Assembly (NCBI GenBank): GCA_041656175.1
Contig: JBBAEA010000079.1
Coordinates: 1-17,214 of the forward strand
From: JBBAEA01 sp041656175
GTDB taxonomy: Bacteria > Myxococcota_A > Bradymonadia > UBA4248
DNA: 17,214 nucleotides
Reading direction: 5' to 3'
The notes below the pieces were generated by a model. The model saw only the letters and a program-made list of their open reading frames with translations, had not been told where the DNA came from and did not search any database. Positions 7,509-15,282 of the stretch are shown piece after piece. The translations under genes were made by a program, and so were the position numbers. The first letter of the stretch is position 1, and every line of letters begins with the position of its first letter.

Positions 7509-7537
7509 TTGAAGCTAATTGGACGATATGCTATAAT
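7509..7537 (+). promoter_or_regulatory. Strong extended -10 promoter of the 7585 gene
   Basis: TTGAAG (7509-7514), then 17 bp, then a perfect TATAAT (7532-7537) preceded by TG one base upstream (TGCTATAAT), i.e. an extended -10. Transcription would begin near 7544, with about 40 nt of leader to the ATG at 7585. This is the best sigma70-type match in the window. Confidence 0.75.
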
Positions 7538-7584
7538 GTTGACGGTTGTTTGTGGGGGTAAGACAGGGTCAATTGGAGTACGGA

Positions 7585-9039
7585 ATGCGCCAGACTTGTT
7601 ACAAGTTGTTTTTTACATCGCTAGTGTTTTTCTTTGCTGGCTACGCTTTTGCCGAAAACATTATTGTTCAGGTGGATTATGGTGCTTTTCAAGCGCCAGC
7701 CACAGATAAGCTGTTTAGCGAAATTAGTATTATGGATCCGCGCATAGAAATGCCAGAGCCTTGGTTGCAGGCGCGAATGCTATTAGAAGCCTTTCCAGAT
7801 GTAGCGGTTCCCGATGTCAGCGAGGCGAAGGTCTTGTTTGTGCAGGGGAAGGAGGCCTATTTTAATGGCGATTTTGAAGATGCGGTAAAAAAGTTAGAGG
7901 GGGCGCTTGATTTGGTGGAAAAAAACATCATCTGGATGACCTTAGCCCCTGGTTTTTCTGACGATGTTTTTGAGGGCGGGGCTTATTTATTGCAAATTTA
8001 TCTTTACGGTTTGGACGATGCAGATTCGTTAGTAAAGAATATCGATCGCATCATTCGCTTATTTCCCACGCGCGAACCTAAGGGCGACTATTTTCCGCAA
8101 GAGCTCGCCGAGCAATACAGAGAGCGTATGCCCAGCCAACGTTTGGGCCACAATTTAAAGGTCGAAACGAGTTCGGAGTGCGAGACGAGGCTTAACGGAC
8201 AGATTATTCCACCAGAAATGGCGAAAGACGGCATCAAATTGTATAGTGGTACCTACGCAGTTTCCAAAACATGCGGAAACCAAATAGTTCGCGCTTTTGT
8301 TGTGCCCATTTACAGCTCTGAAACGGTGAATTTTGAGGATGATTTTTCACGTGCCTTTACCTACCCTCGTAACAAAGTTCTCAGAGCGACGGCTAGCAAC
8401 CTAACGATGGACATACTCATTTCGCACTTGGCGCTTATCGGCAAGCGCGTTGGTGCCAAGCATATTATTGGTGTTGGCATGGCGCCCGAGGATCATCCCT
8501 TTATGCCCGAAGGCTATACTGCGATTTTGGTCGATGTCGAGGCAGAAGAAGGAATACGTGCTAGGGCAGCAAAGCAAGCGGAGTTAATTCCACCTGATAA
8601 CATGAAAGACTTCGTAAATTCGTTATGGACAGGTGACTCTTATACAAAACTTACCGAAAGCGCGACATCTCGCCCCGTACTCAATGCTGGAATAGCGCTA
8701 AGCTACATTGGCGGCGCCACTCTGATAGCTGCTACGACCTTGGCTGTTTTTGCCAAAAAAGAGAACGAAAACTACACAAAACTCAACAAAATTTACGAAA
8801 ACCGCGCCTCTGATGGAAAGCTGAAGGAAAGCATTCAAAGGCGAGATAGGCTCTCTTTGTCGGCTGATATTATGTTTGGTATAAGCGGTGGGCTGCTTGC
8901 GGCTGGAATAGCGATGATTGTGACGGATGTTATTCTCTACAAGAAAAAAGCCAAGAACAATCTTTTTTACTCAGCCTTTGATTTTGGCATATCCATACAG
9001 CGTGACGCACTGCAGTTCGGCTTAGAGTACAAATTTTAA
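7585..9039 (+). CDS. Exported protein with TPR-like segment and two C-terminal membrane segments
   Basis: The family is not recognised with certainty. From the ATG at 7585 (GGAG 6 nt upstream) the 484-aa product has a signal peptide ending AGYAFA|EN. A helical stretch near residues 80-115 (KVLFVQGKEAYFNGDFEDAVKKLEGAL) reads like one TPR-type hairpin. A Cys-containing beta-rich part follows (SSECETRLNGQIIPPEMAKDGIKLYSGTYAV), similar in style to PEGA-like domains of myxobacterial TPR proteins. Two hydrophobic segments (about 367-388 and 428-450) flank a charged loop. The C terminus, FGISIQRDALQFGLEYKF, alternates hydrophobic residues and ends in Phe like an outer-membrane beta-signal. This looks like an envelope protein of the kind encoded beside OmpA-type genes. 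An upstream GTG frame (7546) is rejected because it would place the start at the transcription start. Confidence 0.85.
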   Translation: MRQTCYKLFFTSLVFFFAGYAFAENIIVQVDYGAFQAPATDKLFSEISIMDPRIEMPEPWLQARMLLEAFPDVAVPDVSEAKVLFVQGKEAYFNGDFEDAVKKLEGALDLVEKNIIWMTLAPGFSDDVFEGGAYLLQIYLYGLDDADSLVKNIDRIIRLFPTREPKGDYFPQELAEQYRERMPSQRLGHNLKVETSSECETRLNGQIIPPEMAKDGIKLYSGTYAVSKTCGNQIVRAFVVPIYSSETVNFEDDFSRAFTYPRNKVLRATASNLTMDILISHLALIGKRVGAKHIIGVGMAPEDHPFMPEGYTAILVDVEAEEGIRARAAKQAELIPPDNMKDFVNSLWTGDSYTKLTESATSRPVLNAGIALSYIGGATLIAATTLAVFAKKENENYTKLNKIYENRASDGKLKESIQRRDRLSLSADIMFGISGGLLAAGIAMIVTDVILYKKKAKNNLFYSAFDFGISIQRDALQFGLEYKF

Positions 9040-9171
9040 GTTTTTTGAAGAACTTTGAGCGAATCAAAAACAATGAAGCTAGCAACGTCGTCATAGCTTT
9101 AGGGAACATCTGAGCTATCGTGGCTAGCACCCCAAATCTCTTTTGAGAGCCACGCTCTTTGGATATTGTTT
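9040..9171. other. Intergenic region with two inverted repeats
   Basis: No gene is seen. An inverted repeat GTTTTTTGA/TCAAAAAC brackets 9040-9071 just after the stop codon, and a 7-bp repeat CGTGGCT (9119-9125)/AGCCACG (9148-9154) follows. Neither has a clean T-run, so neither is a convincing intrinsic terminator. Confidence 0.4.
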
Positions 9172-9333
9172 TTAACGTAGCATCTTGGTTTTATTCTCTT
9201 CTTTTAAGCCAGCCAATTTTGCCATGAGCGGTTTTTCTTTATACGCTTTTAAGGCGAATTTTGATTTATATTTGAGTAGTAACTCCGCTAAACTCCGATA
9301 ATTTGAAATACTGGAAATAGCTCGTCGTTTCAT
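9172..9333 (-). CDS. Possible small basic protein (53 aa)
   Basis: An ATG-started minus-strand frame of 53 codons ending in TAA fills most of the gap between the two plus-strand envelope genes. The product begins MKRRAISSISNYRSLAELLL and ends LKEENKTKMLR. It is Lys/Arg-rich and has predicted amphipathic helices. Only a weak GAG lies about 7 nt before the ATG. No known family is recognised; it could be a real small protein, a gene remnant or chance. Support comes from the coding-like composition and from the frame staying open through most of an otherwise unexplained gap. Conservation would be needed to confirm it. Confidence 0.35.
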   Translation of the reverse strand: MKRRAISSISNYRSLAELLLKYKSKFALKAYKEKPLMAKLAGLKEENKTKMLR

Positions 9334-9387
9334 TTAAACTCAATGACGCATCGTGTGGTGCGTACGAACATAAATTGAGTGGAACCC

Positions 9388-11436
9388 ATGTTATCAAAAA
9401 AGACGTCGTTTTTTACATGTTTATTGCTCTGCATTTTCTGTTATTTACCGAATGCTATCGCCCAAGAGTTTGATTCTCGCGCATTTTATCCGATTGCAGG
9501 TGCAAATGGTGCATTTTCGGTGGAATCTTCAGAAGCGATCCCGCACCTTAACTACAATGTAAAACTCATGACGGACTACGCCAATCGGACGCTGCGCTTT
9601 AACTGTGGTGAAGATTGCGAAGCGCGCCTTGAGCATCTTGTAAGTATGAATCTGGGAGCGGCTTTAGGCGTATTGGATTTTTTAGAATTTGGTTTAATGC
9701 TTCCCATCATTCCTTATGAAGCTTATAATAAGACGTATAAAGAGCTTGATATATACGGAATTGCTAAGCCACAACGCGGTTATATTGGTGATATGCAAAT
9801 CCGCGTGAAAGGGCGTATTTTAGATAGAGAGAGTTACGGCGGTTTTGGCTTAGGTGCTGGCTTAATTTTAGGTCTTCCCACGGGTCAAGATGAAGCTTTT
9901 GTCGGTGATGGTTTTGTGACTGCTCGCCCCTACTTTGCCTTGGATTACGGCATAGGTCCTGTTGAAATGTTTTTAAACCTCGGATTTAGCTTGCGGCAGC
10001 GTTCTCGATTTTTGGACTACGAACTTCGACACGGATTTAACTACGGCTTTGGTATAGTGTATCATGCGATCAAAGATGTTTTGGATATAAAGGGAGAGGT
10101 TTTTGCGGAAACGCCGATGAGTTCGAGGGCTAAGCAGAAGTATCATAATAATGCGGAGTGGTTGCTGGGTTTAAAGTGGATGACCAAGGTCAATGTACAT
10201 CTCACCGCGGGAGCGGGTATGGGCATTGGCGACGGTGTGCGCAGCCCACGCTACCGCGTTCTCTTTGGCTTGGAGTACCAACCTCTACACAAAGATACCG
10301 ACAAAGACGGCATTTACGATGACGACGATGAATGCATAAACGTTCCAGGACTCGCCGAGTACAAGGGTTGCCCCCACCCCGATCAAGACGAGGATGGCTG
10401 GTGTGATGAATGGATTCAGGATCCATATTACGCTGAACTCTTTTCTTGCAAGATGACGGATTTATGTCCAACAACGGCGGGTATTGATGATTATCAAGGT
10501 TGTCCAGAAGCAGATAGCGACAAGGACGGTTGGTGTGAGGAGTGGGTTGATGATGAACAGCTCGCGCAAACGCTATCTTGCAAGATGACAGATCTTTGTC
10601 CCACCATTTCGGGTATTGATAAGAATCGCGGCTGCCCAGACTCCGATACTGATCAAGATGGCTGGTGCGATGAGTGGGTAGACAGCGATGAGTTAGCAAC
10701 GATTTTTGAGTGCAAGCGAACGGATCTCTGTCCACTGCTCAAGGGCGAAGACGAGTTCCAAGGCTGTCCTAATCCAGACGCCGATAGCGACGGAATTTGT
10801 CACCCCTTCGTCGAGGAATTGAACCTTGCTGCGCACTTCCTATGCACTGGCGTAGACCTTTGTCCAGATGTTGCAGAGGACTTTGATGACTTCCAAGACG
10901 ATGATGGCTGCCCAGATTTCGACAACGATAACGATGGAATCTGCGACCCTTGGGTGAGTAAACTGCCTGATCCTTCTATATATCCGTGTAGAGGCATAGA
11001 CATGTGTCCAAACGAACCCGAAACCATCAACGGCTACAAAGACGACGACGGTTGTCCCGATAAAGGGCGTCAAATCGTTATCGTCACGGAAGATCGCATT
11101 GAGATTAAGGACAAAGTCTTTTTTGACACGAACAAAGCGACGATAAAGAAGAAATCCTTTAGCTTACTTGACCAAGTCGCTCTTACGATCTTAGCGCACC
11201 GCGATATAAAGCACGTCGTCGTTGAGGGGCATACCGATGATAGAGGAAAGCGCGATTACAACCTAGAACTAAGCCGAGAGCGCGCAAAATCGGTCATGGA
11301 TTTCTTGATTTCTAGAGGCGTAAGCGCTGATCGATTATCGCACCTTGGCTACGGGCCTGACAAACCCTTGGATCCTGCTAAAACACGAGCAGCGCGCGCG
11401 CTTAATCGCCGCGTGGAGTTCATGATATCGAAGTAG
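9388..11436 (+). CDS. OmpA-family outer-membrane protein with thrombospondin-3-like repeats
   Basis: From the ATG at 9388 the product is 682 aa, with a signal peptide ending PNAIA|QE. Residues about 25-300 are Gly/aromatic-rich alternating strands typical of a beta-barrel (LGAALGVLDFLEFGLMLP, GLGAGLILGLPTGQ, YFALDYGIGPVEMFLNLGFSLRQRS). Residues 303-559 hold six Asp-rich repeats with DxDxDGxxD calcium-binding-type loops. Residues about 572-682 are an OmpA peptidoglycan-binding domain: VFFDTNKATIKKKS, VVVEGHTDDRGKRDYNLELSRERAKSVMDFL and LGYGPDKPL...NRRVEFMI, keeping the Asp (GHTD) and Arg (LSRERA) that bind diaminopimelate in OmpA. It probably tethers the outer membrane to peptidoglycan through a Ca-stiffened linker. 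The GTG at 9379 is an alternative start, but a GAGTGGA-like site suits the ATG. A terminator follows at 11498. Confidence 0.93.
   Translation: MLSKKTSFFTCLLLCIFCYLPNAIAQEFDSRAFYPIAGANGAFSVESSEAIPHLNYNVKLMTDYANRTLRFNCGEDCEARLEHLVSMNLGAALGVLDFLEFGLMLPIIPYEAYNKTYKELDIYGIAKPQRGYIGDMQIRVKGRILDRESYGGFGLGAGLILGLPTGQDEAFVGDGFVTARPYFALDYGIGPVEMFLNLGFSLRQRSRFLDYELRHGFNYGFGIVYHAIKDVLDIKGEVFAETPMSSRAKQKYHNNAEWLLGLKWMTKVNVHLTAGAGMGIGDGVRSPRYRVLFGLEYQPLHKDTDKDGIYDDDDECINVPGLAEYKGCPHPDQDEDGWCDEWIQDPYYAELFSCKMTDLCPTTAGIDDYQGCPEADSDKDGWCEEWVDDEQLAQTLSCKMTDLCPTISGIDKNRGCPDSDTDQDGWCDEWVDSDELATIFECKRTDLCPLLKGEDEFQGCPNPDADSDGICHPFVEELNLAAHFLCTGVDLCPDVAEDFDDFQDDDGCPDFDNDNDGICDPWVSKLPDPSIYPCRGIDMCPNEPETINGYKDDDGCPDKGRQIVIVTEDRIEIKDKVFFDTNKATIKKKSFSLLDQVALTILAHRDIKHVVVEGHTDDRGKRDYNLELSRERAKSVMDFLISRGVSADRLSHLGYGPDKPLDPAKTRAARALNRRVEFMISK
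10294..11064 (+). repeat. Six Asp/Cys-rich thrombospondin-3-like protein repeats
   Basis: Units begin at 10294 (29 aa), 10381, 10513 and 10645 (44 aa each), then 10777 and 10921 (48 aa each). The general form is DxDxDGWCDEW-(12 aa)-CKMTDLCPxxxGxDxxxGCPxx. Compared with ordinary type-3 repeats, each long unit carries an inserted helical segment bounded by Cys, giving four Cys per unit. The last two units switch to DGIC and DDDGCPD endings. The DxDxDG loops are the Ca-binding part by family knowledge. Confidence 0.9.
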
Positions 11437-11451
11437 CTTTGTTTGAGCTCT

Positions 11452-11520
11452 ACCCGCTTTTTCTCCCTCAAAAGGGCAAGAGCGGGTTCCGATCTTCGAG
11501 GGTTTTAAACCCTCTTTTTT
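11452..11520 (+). terminator. Rho-independent terminator of the OmpA-like gene, close to the next start
   Basis: GAGGGTTTTAAACCCTC (11498-11514) is a GC-closed palindrome followed by six T (11515-11520). Just upstream is a second inverted repeat, ACCCGCT (11452-11458) with AGCGGGT (11481-11487). The T-run ends 11 nt before the ATG of the AAA+ gene at 11532, so if that gene shares a transcript or has an upstream promoter, the hairpin sits in its leader. Confidence 0.8.
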
Positions 11521-11531
11521 GTAGGTAGATT

Positions 11532-14528
11532 ATGGCTAAGAAGAGGAAAGCAGATTCTTTAGAAACGACGGATATTTCGGCGCAAGGCGAGAACGAAAAA
11601 GAACAGAAGAAGCAAAGCCCCGGCAAAACAGCTACTGCGCAAGATGCGAAAAGCACAAAAGCGTCCACAAGCACAGAGAAGCCAAGTCCCTCTAAATCGA
11701 AGCGCAAAGACAGCAAAGAGAGAGAAGTAACGCTAGAATCTACAAACGCAAGCGAAGAGAAGAACGACGCTAGTAGCAGTAAAGCAGTAAAAACGAAGCG
11801 CAAAAACAACGCTAAAAAAAGCGACGAAGCCCTTAGCACTGAAAACGACGCAGAAGAGAGAGAAAAAGCTAAAACGCGCTCTAAGGCTAAAATCAGCCCA
11901 GCTACGCAAAGCGTTGAAAAAGCGGCTTTGGATGAGACGCAAGATGCGTTGGATGATACGCAAGATGAAATCGCGGAAAATCTAAAAAGGCCCCCCAGCG
12001 CCGCTACGATGGCTTCACTTTATGCGCCAACAAAAAAGCTGAGTTTTGTGCTAAAAGCTGACGAAGCCGAGGATGGAGTACAAAGTGTACACGCCAGTTT
12101 TGGAACAAGCGCAGTCCCTAGTACAGACGAGGACAAAACATCCGAAAGCTCAAATGCCGCTCAAAACACACCCAAGTTGCTCCCTAGCTGGCTAAACGCA
12201 CGAGAAGCAGGCGACGGTGAGGATGAGCAGCTAGAAGCCGTCTCTCCTCGTTCGGCGCAAGATTTTTCGCAGGATCCCTTCGCCATTCGTGGAGAGGCAA
12301 AGTTCCCGTTTCGTATTATCGGAAACGTCCATCACCGTGGCGCAAAACTTCGGTGTATCGATAAAGCGCTACCCTCGTATTTAAACATAAGCGACCCCAT
12401 CGAACGCGAGCGTGCGCATATTACCGCACATTGTGAGCACGTCTTGGTTTTGATCAAAGACTGGCTCGATAAGCTTGAGCACATCGAGAATTACCCGCCC
12501 TCACCTAACCTCTTGTCTCCACGACAATATCGGCTAGAGATTTTTGAGAATATTTTCAGCACTAACTTTGCACGCGCAGAGGCACATGATTTCTTACTAC
12601 CCGATCAAAGGTTAGCGCAAAAGTACGGTTTGCACATGAGAGAGCTGATTGTTCTTTGGATCGTAGCTTCACTGCATATCGATCCCGACGTTCGCAAGTT
12701 CATGGCGCCCATCACACCATATGGGCAGCTTATTTACGTGAACCCTGCACTTATATTGCGCATGCTTAGCGAAACTCAAGAAGAACAAATTCTTTACCAC
12801 TCTATACTCTCAGCTTCATCGCGTTTGTTGAGCACAGGTCTACTTAGCTCAGTATTGTACAAACGACCCACGCTGATGTTGTACAACGAACTCGTTGTAG
12901 CAGAACAAGTCCTCAAGCTCTTCATCGGCTACCCCTCGATATCTGTTGAAATTGCAGAATACGCAGAACTCCTCGCCCCGCGCATCAGTGAAGATATCTT
13001 CTTAGCTCCTTACCACGTTGAGACACTGACTATTCTTGAGAACTACATGCGTCGCCCCTCACTTGCGACGCTACAGGGTATGGACGCAAGCAACCTCAAC
13101 ATTTTCCCCTCCTTGGCGTTTTTTGTCGAAGGTCTTCCTGGATCAGGTCGCAGTACCTTAGTAAAAATCATCGCGAGCCGCTTAGAACATGCCGTCATCA
13201 TCGTGAACTGCAGCCCTCTGATGTATTTAGACGTGGTAAGTTTTGAGGATTACTTAAAAGCGTTGTTTTTGGATGCCGAGGTTCTTGGCTGTATAATCTG
13301 TATGCGAAACGCTGGTCCAATGCTCAACGATGCGCGCATGGCATCAAGTTTAACAGAACGTTTAGCCAAACACTCGGTGGCGGTGGCGCTCTGCATCGAT
13401 CTTGCGCAAACCACACACAGCTGCCTAGATCCCTATATTACCTTTAAAACCAAGATCGACACAGACCTCAAAGAGAACGCCATTGCCTACTGGAAGCCAC
13501 ACGTGCAGCTTCCCAACATCGACCAGAGCCGTATCGATCTTAAAAAGCTCACCGACAAACTATCGCTACAACCCTTCCAAATTCAGAAAGCCGCAAAACT
13601 CGCGTACTTCTCAAGTGCAAGTAACGAGGATTCAGATGGAGTGCTTATCTCAAACGAAGCGCTTGAGAAGGCGGCATCCGCACAAGTCTCCAAGAACATC
13701 GGTGGACTTGCCTTCATCTCAGATCCCGAGGTCTCGCTTGCCGATGTTATCGTCAACAACGATATCGACGCGAAACTGCGACAGATTATCGGTTCCGCCA
13801 AACAGCGGCGTCGCGTTCTCTATGATTGGGGGATTGGAAAGCGCATTCGACGTGGTACGGGTATCATCGCACTCTTCGATGGTGAACCTGGAACCGGTAA
13901 AACCCACTCTGCCGAGGCTATCTGCCGCGAACTCGGTTTGTCGCTGATGCGGATCAATATTGCATCTATGGTCGATAAGTACATCGGCGAGACGGAGAAG
14001 AACTTGACGACAATTTTTGAGCAAGCGCGCCCTGACATGTCCTTGCTGCTTTTTGATGAGGCGGATTCGCTATTTACAAAGCGAACTAGCTCCGTATCGC
14101 GCTCGACGGATCGCTACTCCAATATGAGCATCAACGTGCTCTTGCAGCTGATTGAGCGCTACGAAGGCGTTTCGGTACTTACCACAAACCTTAAAACAGC
14201 CATTGACCCCGCCTTTGAACGACGAATAACCTACAAGGTCTACTTCCCCATGCCCAAGGAAGCAGAGCGAAAACGACTTTGGAAATACCTTTGCCCTCCC
14301 TACATCAAAACCGAGGAAGAAATCGACTACGATTGGCTTTCGGAACTTGAACTATCTGGTGGTGAAATAAAAAACGCCGTTCTAACAGCCGCATACAAAG
14401 CCGCGACCCTAGGACAGTACCTCGACAACGACCTACTCTACGATGCAGGCGTTAGCGAAGCTGTTGCAGCAGGGCGCGTAACACGAAGAAACACCGACGA
14501 TTTGCCGCCAAACCCAATATTTGACTAA
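11532..14528 (+). CDS. Large AAA+ ATPase with charged disordered N terminus and tandem AAA modules
   Basis: The 998-aa product has no signal peptide. Residues 1 to about 250 are low-complexity, rich in Lys, Ser, Glu and Thr with basic clusters (KSKRKDSKERE, KTKRKNNAKKSDE), and are likely disordered. A helical domain of unknown type spans about 255-520. The first AAA-like module has a degenerate Walker A GLPGSGRST (534-542, Arg in place of Lys) and no acidic Walker B (LGCIICMRNAG). The second module is intact: Walker A GEPGTGKT (784-791), pore-like segment VDKYIGETEKNL, Walker B LLLFDEADSLF (Asp842-Glu843), sensor-1 TTN and FERR. The second module resembles AAA+ proteins found near contractile injection systems and other SpoVK/COG0464-type ATPases, but no such genes are in the window. 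The substrate is unknown. The weak AGGTAG before the ATG is the only candidate ribosome site. Confidence 0.9.
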   Translation: MAKKRKADSLETTDISAQGENEKEQKKQSPGKTATAQDAKSTKASTSTEKPSPSKSKRKDSKEREVTLESTNASEEKNDASSSKAVKTKRKNNAKKSDEALSTENDAEEREKAKTRSKAKISPATQSVEKAALDETQDALDDTQDEIAENLKRPPSAATMASLYAPTKKLSFVLKADEAEDGVQSVHASFGTSAVPSTDEDKTSESSNAAQNTPKLLPSWLNAREAGDGEDEQLEAVSPRSAQDFSQDPFAIRGEAKFPFRIIGNVHHRGAKLRCIDKALPSYLNISDPIERERAHITAHCEHVLVLIKDWLDKLEHIENYPPSPNLLSPRQYRLEIFENIFSTNFARAEAHDFLLPDQRLAQKYGLHMRELIVLWIVASLHIDPDVRKFMAPITPYGQLIYVNPALILRMLSETQEEQILYHSILSASSRLLSTGLLSSVLYKRPTLMLYNELVVAEQVLKLFIGYPSISVEIAEYAELLAPRISEDIFLAPYHVETLTILENYMRRPSLATLQGMDASNLNIFPSLAFFVEGLPGSGRSTLVKIIASRLEHAVIIVNCSPLMYLDVVSFEDYLKALFLDAEVLGCIICMRNAGPMLNDARMASSLTERLAKHSVAVALCIDLAQTTHSCLDPYITFKTKIDTDLKENAIAYWKPHVQLPNIDQSRIDLKKLTDKLSLQPFQIQKAAKLAYFSSASNEDSDGVLISNEALEKAASAQVSKNIGGLAFISDPEVSLADVIVNNDIDAKLRQIIGSAKQRRRVLYDWGIGKRIRRGTGIIALFDGEPGTGKTHSAEAICRELGLSLMRINIASMVDKYIGETEKNLTTIFEQARPDMSLLLFDEADSLFTKRTSSVSRSTDRYSNMSINVLLQLIERYEGVSVLTTNLKTAIDPAFERRITYKVYFPMPKEAERKRLWKYLCPPYIKTEEEIDYDWLSELELSGGEIKNAVLTAAYKAATLGQYLDNDLLYDAGVSEAVAAGRVTRRNTDDLPPNPIFD

Positions 14529-14556
14529 AAAACACCCTTTAGGGAAGTCTGAATTT

Positions 14557-14601
14557 TTGGGGCTACCGCCCCAAACCCCGTCTAAGGGCTATCGCCCTTA
14601 G
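14557..14601 (+). terminator. Pair of GC stem-loops after the AAA+ gene
   Basis: TTGGGGC-TACC-GCCCCAA (14557-14574) and CTAAGGGC-TATC-GCCCTTAG (14582-14601) are perfect stem-loops with the same loop pattern (TAxC). They begin 28 bp after the AAA+ stop and are followed by AACCCTCTTTTG. The second, with its short T-run, could terminate transcription. The block shares its word order with 2941-2975 after clpB, so it may also be a dispersed repeat. Confidence 0.55.
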
Positions 14602-14710
14602 AACCCTCTTTTGTGTGTAACATATTGATTTTATTGGCTTTTATTTTGAACGCTTGCTTGTCTTTCTTTACTTTGCATAGTGAGTTTTTAGTAATTTTCA
14701 CATGAATCCA

Positions 14711-14731
14711 GGGCAGGTTTGAAACCTGCCC
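14711..14731. repeat. Perfect 10-bp-arm palindrome, GGGCAGGTTT type
   Basis: GGGCAGGTTT, one base G, then AAACCTGCCC, followed by CTACA. It has no T-run on either strand, so it is not an obvious terminator. TGTAGGGG/CCCCTACA-ended palindromes of this type are dispersed in many bacterial genomes. The terminator at 5661-5690 carries the same CCCTACA edge. Confidence 0.7.
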
Positions 14732-14793
14732 CTACAGCAAAAACACTCTGATTTATGGGGGCTAGATCAGCCTAAATCTTATAAAACCCTTTC

Positions 14794-15170
14794 TTAAAAA
14801 ATTTTTCGTGTTTTTTCGTGTTTTTCGTGGTTCAAAATTTAAAAGCAAGAAAGGCACGCAAGACCATAACAAATAAAGTCCGGTCTGTAAGATTAAAAAA
14901 GATTTTTTCGTGTTTTTTCGTGTTTTTCGTGGTTCAAAATTTAAAAGCAAGAAAGGCACGAAATACCATAACGAATCAAGTCGGGTTCGTAAGAGTAAAA
15001 AAGATTTTACGTGTTATTTCGTGTTTTTCGTGGTTCAAAATTTAAAAGCACGAAAGGCACGAAAGACCATAACAAATAAAGTCGGATCCGTAAGATTAAA
15101 AAAGAATTTTTCGTGTTTTTTCGTGTTTTTCGTGGTTCAAAATTTAAAAGCACGAAAGGCACGAAAGAAC
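14794..15170. repeat. Four tandem copies of an AT-rich ~102-bp hairpin repeat
   Basis: Copies are spaced 102, 101 and 102 bp, judged by the shared TTTTTCGTGGTTCAAAAT at about 14821, 14923, 15024 and 15126. Each copy holds TTCGTG...TTCGTG, an AAATTT-centred loop, and CACGAAAGGCACGAAA, so each can fold back on itself. Copies 3 and 4 keep the best pairing; copies 1-2 have AAGCAAGAAA in place of the first CACGAAA. A 12-30-base spacer (around GTAAGATTAAAAAAGA) joins the units. Because 102 is divisible by three, long reading frames run through on both strands; these are repeat artefacts. Confidence 0.9.
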
Positions 15171-15234
15171 GCCATACGTATTTGCATCATGTATATGCAA
15201 GCTACGAACAATATTGCTTGCTTTTAGCCGACAA

Positions 15235-15250
15235 GCGCAATAGTTTGCGC
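15235..15250 (+). promoter_or_regulatory. Short stem-loop upstream of the YitT gene
   Basis: GCGCAA-TAGT-TTGCGC is a perfect 6-bp-stem hairpin ending 20 nt before the GGGAGG ribosome site of the next gene. It may be an operator or a leader hairpin. No promoter boxes were convincing nearby. Confidence 0.35.
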
Positions 15251-15282
15251 GATTGGGTGCTCTAATTTCAGGGAGGTTTGGC

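Noticed and set aside
14794..15170. CRISPR array
   Set aside because: Units are about 102 bp with nearly identical content throughout, without unique spacers, and no cas genes are present.
14762..15227. Overlapping reading frames through the 102-bp repeats
   Set aside because: The frames stay open only because the period is divisible by three. The products are repeats of FFVVQNLKARKARK type, and the DNA shows hairpin structure instead of codon constraint.
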